DNA of 14,229 nucleotides, from assembly GCA_026387965.1 (NCBI GenBank), contig JAPLKR010000031.1, positions 1 to 14,229 on the forward strand, given 5' to 3'. Shown here in pieces: positions 6,539-14,114 of this stretch. Position 1 is the stretch's first letter. Every line of letters begins with the position of its first letter. Both the position numbers and the translations under genes were made by a program. The notes below the pieces were generated by a model, which was not told the DNA's origin, did no database searches, and was given only the letters and a program-made list of their open reading frames with translations. This DNA is from Fusobacteriota bacterium. GTDB lineage: Bacteria; Fusobacteriota; Fusobacteriia; JAPLKR01.

Positions 6539-7435
6539 TTATTTTACCATTTCTAAAAACCTAATTAAAGCTAAACGTATGGATAAATTTGCTTTTAATC
6601 CATTTTTTATGTAGATAAGCCTCGACAGATAAGATTTTTCTCGGCATTTGTAAATGCATTGGATCATAAAAATATCCAGTAATTCTCTATTTTTATTAAT
6701 AGCTTTTTCTATTTTAAAAATCCACTCCAAACGCTCTAAATTACCGATACTACTTCTCACTTCTAAGTAGTTTTCGATTGCGCAATTTAAAGCATACTTC
6801 CACGCAATACCCGCAATAAAGTTTTCTAATATCTCTGGAATATTATTATACTGATACTTTTTTTCACTGGCTAGTTCAATAGGCATAATCGTTTCTATCT
6901 CACTATTCAAGGTTCTAAACACTTCTTGTTCAATGCCTACGTCTTTAGGTAGTATTGGGGTGAACTTTATGGGAATACACCTAGAAAAAATCGTGGGCTG
7001 TATCTTGGCACTTCTTGAAAGAAAGATAATATAGGTGTCTTTGGGAGGCTCCTCAACTATTTTTAACAGCAAGTTGGCTTCGATCTTTGTTAGTTCATTG
7101 GCATTTATAATAAGCATGACTTTTTTCGCGCCAATTTGACCACTTTTAGAGACTTTTTGAACCACTTCCCTAAGTTCGTCTACCCCACTACGAGATATGT
7201 AAGAATAGCAGTCTGGAAAGATGTTTTTTTCAATTTCGTTACAACTTGAACACGATTCACACCCAAAACTTTTATTCAAGCAGTTTAAAGCCTTTGCAAA
7301 CTCAATTGCAAAGGCTTTAAGTATTGGACTATTTACACCGTAAAATAAAAATGCACTACTGCTGTTTTTGTTTTTTATAAATGAAATAAGTTGTGATGTT
7401 GCCTCTAAATTATGTGCTATATTTTTAAGTGACAT
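6539..7435 (-). CDS. holB: DNA polymerase III delta' subunit
   Basis: A 298-residue AAA+-fold clamp-loader subunit. The P-loop position (residues 31-40, FYGVNSPILK) lacks GKT, so it should not hydrolyse ATP, as expected for delta'. The zinc module is present as Cys52, Cys59, Cys62 and Cys65 (CESCSSC). The clamp-loader segment EANLLLKIVEEPP (119-131) and the SRC motif (151-153, SRCIPIKF) are clear; delta' supplies the SRC arginine to the neighbouring ATP site. The C-terminal part (after about 200) is diverged, as is common. Its ATG is 1 nt after the mreB stop, with only a weak AGAGAG upstream, so it is probably translated by coupling. It is the last gene of the long minus-strand operon. Confidence 0.87.
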   Translation of the reverse strand: MSLKNIAHNLEATSQLISFIKNKNSSSAFLFYGVNSPILKAFAIEFAKALNCLNKSFGCESCSSCNEIEKNIFPDCYSYISRSGVDELREVVQKVSKSGQIGAKKVMLIINANELTKIEANLLLKIVEEPPKDTYIIFLSRSAKIQPTIFSRCIPIKFTPILPKDVGIEQEVFRTLNSEIETIMPIELASEKKYQYNNIPEILENFIAGIAWKYALNCAIENYLEVRSSIGNLERLEWIFKIEKAINKNRELLDIFMIQCIYKCREKSYLSRLIYIKNGLKANLSIRLALIRFLEMVK

Positions 7436-7436
7436 A

Positions 7437-8465
7437 TTATCGTCTCTCTTTATCTAACTCTCTTAAAATATCTATTTTATCTAAAGCAATTCCTGCGCCA
7501 AGCACAACACTATGAAGAGGATTGTCTGCAAGATATACCGGAAGATGCGTGTACTCTGACACTAAATCTGTAAAGTTTTCAATTAAACTTCCACCACCTG
7601 TCATGATAATACCTTTGTCAATAATATCAGAAGCTAACTCTGGAGGCGTCTTCTCTAACACTTGCTTCGTTGCCTCTACTATTAACATAAGCGTATCATT
7701 AATAGCTGTTTGAATTTGATTAGATGTAAGGGTAATCGTCTTTGGAAGCCCTGTTCCCAAATCTCTTCCTTTAACATCCATAGATTTTTCTTCTTTAATT
7801 TTAATGGCCGTCCCAATACTTATCTTAACTTTTTCCGCTGTACGTTCACCGATAAGTAAATTATACTCCTTTTTAACATAGCGTATAATATCATCATCAA
7901 AGTTATTTCCAGCAATTCGACGTGACCGACGTACCACCGTACCTCTAAGAGATATCACTGCGATATCTGTTGAACCGCCACCGATATCAATAATCATATT
8001 TCCTTCTGGCTGAGAAATATCAATTCCCGCTCCTAGGGCAGCAGCTCTTGCTTCTTCTATTACATACGCTCTTCTTGCTCCCGCTTCTTTCGCTGCTTCT
8101 ATTACAGCTCTTCTTTCAACACCTGTCACTTCAATTGGCACACAAATCATAACATCTGGCATATTGAAACTATGTTTACCATAAAGTTTTTTAATAAAAT
8201 GTTCAATCATCGCTTCAGTAATATTATAATCCGCAATAACCCCTTCTTTCAGAGGTCTTACTGCAATAATACTATCCGGCGTCTTTCCTAACATATCTTT
8301 TGCTTCGTGCCCTACTGCCACCACTTTATTTGTTTTTCTATCAACAGCGACAACTGATGGCTCGTTGAGAACTATTTTACCTTTTTGTTTATCATATACG
8401 AGTGTATTTGCAGTTCCTAAATCAATTCCGATCCCTCTTTTAGGTCTCGATGAAAATATTCCCAT
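7437..8465 (-). CDS. mreB: Cell-shape protein MreB
   Basis: Bacterial actin of 342 residues, full length. The phosphate-1 motif IGIDLGTANT is at residues 12-21, phosphate-2 IDIGGGSTDIAVIS begins near 159, and the adenosine motif MTGGGS lies in the C-terminal quarter. MreB filaments under the inner membrane guide the elongation machinery in rod-shaped cells, so the organism is probably rod or filament shaped. The start is supported by GAGAGGA seven bases before the ATG, right after the cysS stop (12-bp gap). mreC and mreD are not next to it; here mreB sits between cysS and holB. Confidence 0.96.
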   Translation of the reverse strand: MGIFSSRPKRGIGIDLGTANTLVYDKQKGKIVLNEPSVVAVDRKTNKVVAVGHEAKDMLGKTPDSIIAVRPLKEGVIADYNITEAMIEHFIKKLYGKHSFNMPDVMICVPIEVTGVERRAVIEAAKEAGARRAYVIEEARAAALGAGIDISQPEGNMIIDIGGGSTDIAVISLRGTVVRRSRRIAGNNFDDDIIRYVKKEYNLLIGERTAEKVKISIGTAIKIKEEKSMDVKGRDLGTGLPKTITLTSNQIQTAINDTLMLIVEATKQVLEKTPPELASDIIDKGIIMTGGGSLIENFTDLVSEYTHLPVYLADNPLHSVVLGAGIALDKIDILRELDKERR

Positions 8466-8477
8466 TTTATTCCTCTC

Positions 8478-9905
8478 TTATTGTGAAATTTTTTTCCATG
8501 TAGACCCCTCTTTAGAGTCTCTAATTTCAATACCTTGTTCTAGTAAAAAAATTCTAATATTATCCGATAAGGCATAATTTTTTTCCATTTTCACCTGGTA
8601 CCTCAAATTAACAAGATATTCAATAAAACTAGTACTATTATTCTCTATTATATCACATCTTTCTAGTTTTAATGCAAAAATCCCTTCTAAAGTAGCAAGT
8701 AAGAACTCTTTTATCTGCAAAATCAACTTATTTGAGACGCGTTCTTTTGAAATATCAAGAATTTGATTTACTGTTTTTATCAATTGAAAAATTGCACCAT
8801 TGGCAATCGCCGTATTAAAATCAGCATTCATGCCCTCTTCGAACTCTTTTTTGCTACTTTCTAAAGCCGAAAGCAATTGATCATCAAATTCACTCTCTAA
8901 AATATCACTGCGCTGCGCTACTGATTTTATACGGGCATAGCTATTTCTTATTCTCTCGAGCGAGGCTTTAGTCATCTCTAGCTCTGTTCTACTAAAATCA
9001 ATCGGTTTTCTATAGTGAGATTGTAAAAAAAATAGTCGTATTACGCTGCCTTCAAACTCTTTGTTCACATCTTTTAGAAGCGTAAAATTTTTAAGGGATT
9101 TCGACATTTTTTCTCCCTCAATTTTTAAAAATCCATTGTGCATCCAATAATTAACTGGCGGACGACCAGAAAAACAATGTGATTGAGCAATTTCATTTTC
9201 ATGATGCGGAAACACCAAGTCTATCCCACCACCATGAATATCAAAGACTTCTCCTAAAAGCTCTCGTCCCATTACCGAACACTCTAGATGCCAACCTGGG
9301 CGACCCTTTCCAAATGATGTACTCCAAAAAGGTTCTCCCTCTTTTGCCGACTTCCAAAGTGCAAAATCCGCCGGAGATTTTTTTCCATCCATTAACTCTT
9401 TTCTCACACCAATTTGCAACTCATCAATTTTTTGATCTGAAAGTGTACCATACTCTTTAAAACTCTCGACGTCAAAATAAACATCTCCTCGTATCTCATA
9501 AGCATGACCTTTTTTTATCAACTTTTGAACAAAGCTTTCCATCTGCGAGATATACTCTGTAGCTTTAGGATGTAGATTTTTTTCTTCTAAAATATTGAGT
9601 TCTTTTGTATCTTCAAAATATTTTACAATATACTTTTCAGCTAATTCTTTAAAACTAACTCCCTCTTCACTCGCTTTAATGATAATTTTATCGTCAATAT
9701 CTGTGAAATTTTGAACAAATGTAACATCATATTCTAGATAGCGAAGATAGCGATGCACCATGTCAAAAACAACAATTGGGCGGGCGTTTCCAATGTGAAT
9801 ATGATTGTATACCGTAGGTCCGCACACATACATTTTAACTTTTCCTGCATCAATTGACTTAAACTCATCTAAATTACGTGTTAACGTATTATATATTTTT
9901 AGCAC
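8478..9905 (-). CDS. cysS: Cysteinyl-tRNA synthetase
   Basis: Class I CysRS of 475 residues, normal length. The HIGH-type motif is HIGN (37-40) and KMSKS is at 266-270. The zinc ligands Cys28, Cys209, His234 and Glu238 fall at the same numbers as in the E. coli enzyme. GWHLECSVM and GGGIDLVFPHHENE are the conserved active-site segments. It charges tRNA-Cys in the cytoplasm. Translation starts at GTG with AAGGAGG four bases away; this SD overlaps the TAA of the preceding gene (TAAGGAGG), which couples the two. Confidence 0.97.
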   Translation of the reverse strand: MLKIYNTLTRNLDEFKSIDAGKVKMYVCGPTVYNHIHIGNARPIVVFDMVHRYLRYLEYDVTFVQNFTDIDDKIIIKASEEGVSFKELAEKYIVKYFEDTKELNILEEKNLHPKATEYISQMESFVQKLIKKGHAYEIRGDVYFDVESFKEYGTLSDQKIDELQIGVRKELMDGKKSPADFALWKSAKEGEPFWSTSFGKGRPGWHLECSVMGRELLGEVFDIHGGGIDLVFPHHENEIAQSHCFSGRPPVNYWMHNGFLKIEGEKMSKSLKNFTLLKDVNKEFEGSVIRLFFLQSHYRKPIDFSRTELEMTKASLERIRNSYARIKSVAQRSDILESEFDDQLLSALESSKKEFEEGMNADFNTAIANGAIFQLIKTVNQILDISKERVSNKLILQIKEFLLATLEGIFALKLERCDIIENNSTSFIEYLVNLRYQVKMEKNYALSDNIRIFLLEQGIEIRDSKEGSTWKKISQ

Positions 9906-9914
9906 TCTACCTCC

Positions 9915-11249
9915 TTATTTTTGTGTAAGCATTCTGGCAAAATCTTTCTCACTGGCCCCTAACCTAACTGTAAGATCACTCCCATTACTCGTTCCTAAAA
10001 GAGTAAATATCACTGATTTATATTGAAACTTACCATTTAGAAAAGCATTTTTATTAAAATATTCACCAATTTTAATATTTGAATTATTGATGTTTAAAAA
10101 ATTGAGGGACCCTTGATTTTGAATAAGGGGTTTTTCTCCATTAAACATCATCGGAATCGCACCGATGACGCTTGCTGAACTAACTCCTGTTTTTGAAGTA
10201 AATGCCACGTAAGGTATTCCTGACGACGAAAGTCCTACCAAGAGTTCTTGACCTACGACACTATTTGATCCACCGTTTGTAACATATTGCATCATCTGGT
10301 TAAACTGAGAATAAATTGGGCTTGTTCCTTGAGCACCTATCCATTTACCTGCAAACAATTTAATCATCCCTAATGTTTGCCCCATATTTTCTGAAGATAT
10401 ATAGATACTATTCATGTTACCACTATATCTCATTAATTGATTACCGCTTCTTGGCATTGTATACCCATTAAATATACCCTCTTGTCCAATGAACTTCCAA
10501 TTAATGCTTATTGTATTGTTGGCATATTCTGTATAATTTTCCATGTATTTCAACTGACTATTAGCTGGATAAAATAGACTAAGCGGTGTTTGTGATATAA
10601 TCTCCGGGACATTGAATATAGCAAAGAAACTACTCTGCTTGTTGAGTTTTATCACCTCTTGTTGCACACCAATACTATAGTTTTTAGAATCAATTTGCCC
10701 AATATACTTATTGATATCATCTTTTGAAAGCCCTATAAGAAAATATCCCTTGTAGGGTTTGACATAAATTTTTCCATTTCGCACAACATTTTGAACGTAT
10801 GCATTTCCACTGAGTCCATTTACTAACTGAGTTTGTAGAGTGGGTTTTAATACATAAAAACCACTTCCATTTGAAATACAATACTGTTTTAATGCAACCA
10901 TTTGAATAATGGGGTAAAACTTTGTATGCACACCCATAATAATCGTCGGAAGTGAAAGCGATCCACTTCCACCTTGTAATGAAATAAAGGCTGAACTAAT
11001 GTACTTATTTGCTAGTGCAACATTTTTTCCCATATTTCCTGAATTTCTAAGTGCAACTTCACCAAGCAATTTTTCAACGATGTGCCCTGATTTTCCAGAA
11101 TTTGTTTTATAGGCAAAGGCTATACTATCCTTTGAAACATAATTTTCAATAGGGCTTGTTCTACTCAGTCCATAATAAACACCACACAATATCACAATAA
11201 TCAAGACAATAATAGCCACTATTATCAAAGAAATTCTTTTTTTACTCAC
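9915..11249 (-). CDS. Unknown membrane-anchored extracytoplasmic protein
   Basis: A 444-residue protein I do not recognise. The N-terminus is MSKKR followed by one strong transmembrane helix (about residues 7-28). The helix has no signal-peptidase-like AXA end, so this is most likely an inner-membrane anchor with about 415 residues outside the cytoplasm. The outer part has few charges and is rich in Ser, Asn, Gly and aromatic residues, with repeated beta-strand-like patterns, for example YVKPYKGYFLIGLSKDDINKYIG (around 162-184, split by a likely turn) and a final strand LTVRLGA. No catalytic motif or cysteine pattern is visible. It starts at GTG, 5 bp after the nitrilase stop; AGGGA overlaps that stop. 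Its position between housekeeping genes and mreB suggests an envelope role, by inference. Confidence 0.8.
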   Translation of the reverse strand: MSKKRISLIIVAIIVLIIVILCGVYYGLSRTSPIENYVSKDSIAFAYKTNSGKSGHIVEKLLGEVALRNSGNMGKNVALANKYISSAFISLQGGSGSLSLPTIIMGVHTKFYPIIQMVALKQYCISNGSGFYVLKPTLQTQLVNGLSGNAYVQNVVRNGKIYVKPYKGYFLIGLSKDDINKYIGQIDSKNYSIGVQQEVIKLNKQSSFFAIFNVPEIISQTPLSLFYPANSQLKYMENYTEYANNTISINWKFIGQEGIFNGYTMPRSGNQLMRYSGNMNSIYISSENMGQTLGMIKLFAGKWIGAQGTSPIYSQFNQMMQYVTNGGSNSVVGQELLVGLSSSGIPYVAFTSKTGVSSASVIGAIPMMFNGEKPLIQNQGSLNFLNINNSNIKIGEYFNKNAFLNGKFQYKSVIFTLLGTSNGSDLTVRLGASEKDFARMLTQK

Positions 11250-11254
11250 GTTCC

Positions 11255-12097
11255 CTACTTTCTATCTTTTTGTATCGATTTTAGATTGGTCACAACCAAA
11301 TCAATGCTCTCATTTTTAATCATTTGCGAATGAATTCTTGCGTTGCGAATATTAGCAAGATCGATGGTATGAAGAGCGCTTGCCTCTTTAAAGTAGGGAA
11401 GTTGTACCTCGATATTTCCCAAAGGACTCACAATGTGAGAACCTCCCCAGAAACACACTCCATCTTCATACCCCACACGGTTTACAAGCACCATATATGT
11501 CGTCACCAATCTCGCATACGTCTGCATCATATGTTCCCATGTAGCGATACTTGCTGTTTCCTTTTCAGCAACCCCTCTTGTTGGGCTAGCTACCAATACT
11601 ACAATGATGTCTGCTCTATCTTGATACAAACTATAAATTGAAGTCATGTGCCATGCATCTTCGCATATTGCCATTCCAATTCTTCCAAATCGTGTATCAA
11701 ACGCTCTAAACTCTGTTCCACGGGTAAAGTACCTTGCTTCTTCAAAAATTCCATAAGTGGGTAAGTAGACTTTTCTGTGCGTATGTATGATTTTACCTTG
11801 AGACAAATAAATTGCCACATTGTAAAAATTGTGCATAGAATTCTCTTCTACACCAGAAATGATAATATCGATTTTTTCACTTAATTTTAATAACTTTTGT
11901 GGAAATTCTTCCTTCGTTAGCGCTACAAAATACGTTAAATCTCGAAGCATATACCCCGTTGCAGCAAGTTCAGGAAATATAGCGAGTTCAGCACCTTCTT
12001 TGATCGCTATAAGAATTTCGCTTTCTATTCTGATTAAGTTCTTTTTTACATCTCCTAAAATAGGCGCCGTCTGTACTATTTTAACTTTTACTTTCAT
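11255..12097 (-). CDS. Nitrilase-superfamily amidohydrolase resembling the glutaminase domain of NAD synthetase
   Basis: A single-domain carbon-nitrogen hydrolase of 280 residues. The catalytic triad is Glu43 (FPELAATGY), Lys109 (HRKVYLPTYG) and Cys145 (AICEDAWH). The segments FPELAATGY, YLPTYGIFEEARYF and ICEDAW resemble the N-terminal glutaminase of glutamine-dependent NAD synthetase. There is no synthetase domain here, so it may serve a separate NadE or act as an independent omega-amidase or N-carbamoyl amidase; the substrate is unknown. The start is supported by AAGGAG eight bases before the ATG. It overlaps the end of ispD by 17 bp. Confidence 0.88.
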   Translation of the reverse strand: MKVKVKIVQTAPILGDVKKNLIRIESEILIAIKEGAELAIFPELAATGYMLRDLTYFVALTKEEFPQKLLKLSEKIDIIISGVEENSMHNFYNVAIYLSQGKIIHTHRKVYLPTYGIFEEARYFTRGTEFRAFDTRFGRIGMAICEDAWHMTSIYSLYQDRADIIVVLVASPTRGVAEKETASIATWEHMMQTYARLVTTYMVLVNRVGYEDGVCFWGGSHIVSPLGNIEVQLPYFKEASALHTIDLANIRNARIHSQMIKNESIDLVVTNLKSIQKDRK

Positions 12098-12788
12098 CTC
12101 TCGTCTCCTTAAACTTTTTAAATATGTCTAAATCCCCTAGAGTGGTAATTTTAATGTTTTCATACTCCCCTTCAAGAATACTCACGTGACCACCAAACTT
12201 TTCTACGACTGAAGCATCGTCTGTCCCTATGAAATTTGAATCTCTTGCGCTACTGTAGGCCTTTTTAAGTGTAGATTTTTTAAAAGTCTGGGGCGTCTGT
12301 GCATGAAAAATAGTATTTCGATTCGGAGTCGCCTCAATCATTCCCGACGCGTTAACAATTTTAATGGTATCTTTAGCTTGTACCCCCACAACCACGCCAT
12401 CTAATTTCTCATTCTTCTCAAGTATCTCAATGCTTTTATCGAAATATGAGGCCTTTACTAACGGTCGTACGCCATCTTGAACCGCTATAAAGTCAGCATT
12501 TTCGTCCACCACTTTAATGCCGTTTTCGATGGAATCTTGACGCTCAGTGCCACCTTCAACAATTTTATTCACTTTTTTTAACTGATATTTTTCCACCATA
12601 GCGTTTAAATACTCTATATATTCAGACCTTGTTACTAAAATAATTTCACTCACACATGGTGATTTTTCAATTTCTTCTAGCGTATAGATGAATAATGGCC
12701 GTCCTATAAATTCTAAAAACTGTTTGGGGACACTGCAATTCATACGTTTGCCTTGTCCTGCAAGAGCAACAATTACTGATAAATTCAT
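12081..12788 (-). CDS. ispD: IspD, MEP cytidylyltransferase
   Basis: Transfers CMP from CTP to 2-C-methyl-D-erythritol 4-phosphate, the third step of the MEP pathway. At 235 residues it is the normal length. The nucleotide loop is ALAGQGKRM (8-16), PKQF is at 21-24, GGTERQDS at 79-86 and QDGVRP at 104-109. Arg157 and Thr165 (HAQTPQTF) match the numbering of substrate-binding residues in E. coli IspD. The first residues read VIVALAGQGKR where most members have AAG, a minor change. Its ATG is 1 nt after the stop of the mutS2 remnant and no SD is visible, so translation may depend on ribosomes finishing that remnant. Confidence 0.94.
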   Translation of the reverse strand: MNLSVIVALAGQGKRMNCSVPKQFLEFIGRPLFIYTLEEIEKSPCVSEIILVTRSEYIEYLNAMVEKYQLKKVNKIVEGGTERQDSIENGIKVVDENADFIAVQDGVRPLVKASYFDKSIEILEKNEKLDGVVVGVQAKDTIKIVNASGMIEATPNRNTIFHAQTPQTFKKSTLKKAYSSARDSNFIGTDDASVVEKFGGHVSILEGEYENIKITTLGDLDIFKKFKETRDESKS

Positions 12789-12789
12789 A

Positions 12790-13722
12790 TTATTTTAGAG
12801 TTGCAATAGTAACTCCAAATCCCCCTTCCTGAGGTAACCCATTTCTATGTTTTTCAACATAACGACTACACTGTAGATACTCTTGAACCGCTTCACGAAG
12901 TGCCCCTGTTCCTTTTCCGTGAATAATTTCAACCTCTCCATACCCATTTAGCACAGCTGTATCTAACTCGTGTTCTAGGTCGTCAATCGCTTCCATTACC
13001 ATCTTTCCTCGAAGGTCTATCTTGCTGCTCGCTCTTCTGCTTTTTTCAACTTTTGGCGAAGTGCTCCTCTTTGCAGTTTTTCTTGAGATCTTTTCAATAT
13101 CATCAAAATCAATCGCTAATTTAAGTATACCTGCTTGTATAAGGAGTTTCCCTTTATGATCGGTATTAAGTACCACAACATCTTTATTTAGAGATTTTGA
13201 ATGAACGACTTCACCCACAGTCACCAAAACCCTTAACTGTTGATTCAATGTATTCTTAAGTGCTTTTTTACTCGCTTCATTTTTCGTTTTACTCTCTGTA
13301 ATCGCCATTCTAAGCATATTTAGAGATTTCAAATCCTCTTTAGCTTGCTCTTTCGAAAGTTCATTTGATTGAAGCTTCAAAATAATCGCTTTCGTTTTCT
13401 CTTGTGCACTCGAAATCAGCTCTTCTGCACGTTTATTGGCACGCTCTTCAATTTCTATTTTCTCTTCTTCTAAAGCAACTATCTTTTGCTCAAGGAGCAT
13501 CTGCTTTACTTGAAGGGTTGTCTTCTCTGCTTCAACAAGTGAGCGTTCCAGTTCTAACTCTTTTGTTTTACCCGCTAACTCTTGAATTAGTTTTTCAACT
13601 TTTTTAGAATCGTCTGAAAGAAACCTTTGGGCTGCTTCAATAATTTTAGGATTAAGCTGAAGTTTTCGACAGATATTGATCGCATTACTCTCTCCAGGTA
13701 CACCCATTAATAACTTATATGA
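12790..13722 (-). pseudogene. mutS2: 5'-truncated mutS2: coiled coil plus Smr domain only
   Basis: The remaining frame (ATG at 13707, 305 residues) matches only the C-terminal part of MutS2. It begins at MGVPGESNA, the segment right after the ATPase domain. A long charged coiled coil covers about residues 35-155, a small KOW-like beta domain about 158-210 and an Smr domain about 229-305, with IDLRG (230-234), HGKGTGAL (263-270) and a GGFGVT ending. Homology continues five codons upstream of the ATG (SYKLL, to 13722) and then meets a TAG, so the 5' end was cut off rather than evolved. Core, lever, Walker A and B are missing, roughly 60% of a normal MutS2. No SD precedes the ATG or later in-frame ATGs. 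Because the frame is otherwise intact, a stand-alone Smr protein might still be made. Confidence 0.9.
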
Positions 13723-13733
13723 CTATTTATTTT

Positions 13734-13739
13734 ATTATA
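13734..13739 (-). promoter_or_regulatory. -10-like TATAAT in the junction filler
   Basis: A perfect TATAAT on the minus strand lies in the 25-bp AT-rich filler between the mutS2 and transporter remnants, 27 bp before the mutS2 ATG. No acceptable -35 is found at 16-18 bp spacing, and there is no extended -10. In such AT-rich DNA it could be chance, but it is the nearest candidate to drive the operon after loss of its original promoter. Confidence 0.3.
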
Positions 13740-13744
13740 ATTAA

Positions 13745-14114
13745 AGAGGGGCTTTTTTTATTCCTTACATATTTTCATTGATAGTTCTGGGTATACCTTT
13801 GTTTTATTTTGAAATAGGATTGGGTCAGTTAAATTAGCTAGTAATATAATTATTATTACAAAAGTTTTTAAACATGATTTTAATAAAAAAATTGAAGATA
13901 TTTGTGATTTTTAAAAAAAATAAAATAAAAGGGGCCAATTAAGCTTTATGAAAAATATCATAAAAAATTTAAAGGTTTTGGAGTGTTTCCAGTGTTAATT
14001 TGCTTCACTTTAAGCACGTATTACAACTTGATAGAAGGACTTTCATTTTATTACTTTATTGCTTCTTTCAAATACCCATTACCATGGTATAATTCACATA
14101 ACGAAACACTCTAA
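13745..14114 (+). pseudogene. Remnant of a sodium:neurotransmitter symporter (NSS/SLC6 family)
   Basis: Two plus-strand fragments belong to one NSS gene. Fragment 1 (13745-13834) reads RGAFFIPY, then a TM2-like LIVLGIPLFYFEIGLGQLN, and meets a TAG; this is the TM1b-TM2 signature of the family. Fragment 2 (13929-14111) is in another frame and reads KGPIKLYEKYHKKFKG, then a TM3-like GFGVFPVLICFTLSTYYN, and later FIASFKYPLPW and HNET, ending at TAA (14112). Removing 94 bp (13835-13928) joins them in frame as GQLN-KGPIK, matching GQ-x-N-x-KG-x-I in animal transporters. The TM3 end followed by ASF-x-x-PLPW resembles the eukaryotic-like SLC6 branch. TM1a before it and TM4 onward are absent. Intact members import amino acids with sodium; this one is dead. 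Confidence 0.85.
13835..13928. other. AT-rich insert of about 94 bp inside the NSS remnant
   Basis: The insert separates two NSS segments that would otherwise be contiguous and in frame. It is very AT-rich, with long A and T runs and stops in all frames, and shows no clear inverted ends or target duplication. The borders may shift by a codon or so. Its origin is unknown. Confidence 0.55.

Noticed and set aside
13744-13760. GAGGGGCTTTTTTT looks like the 3' half of a terminator
   Set aside because: It has no 5' arm, and it encodes GAFF of the NSS TM1b segment in frame with the following strong match.
14082-14095. Extended -10 promoter with a TACCATGGTA palindrome on the plus strand
   Set aside because: The bases encode the PLPWYN stretch of the transporter remnant; there is no -35 and nothing downstream to transcribe.
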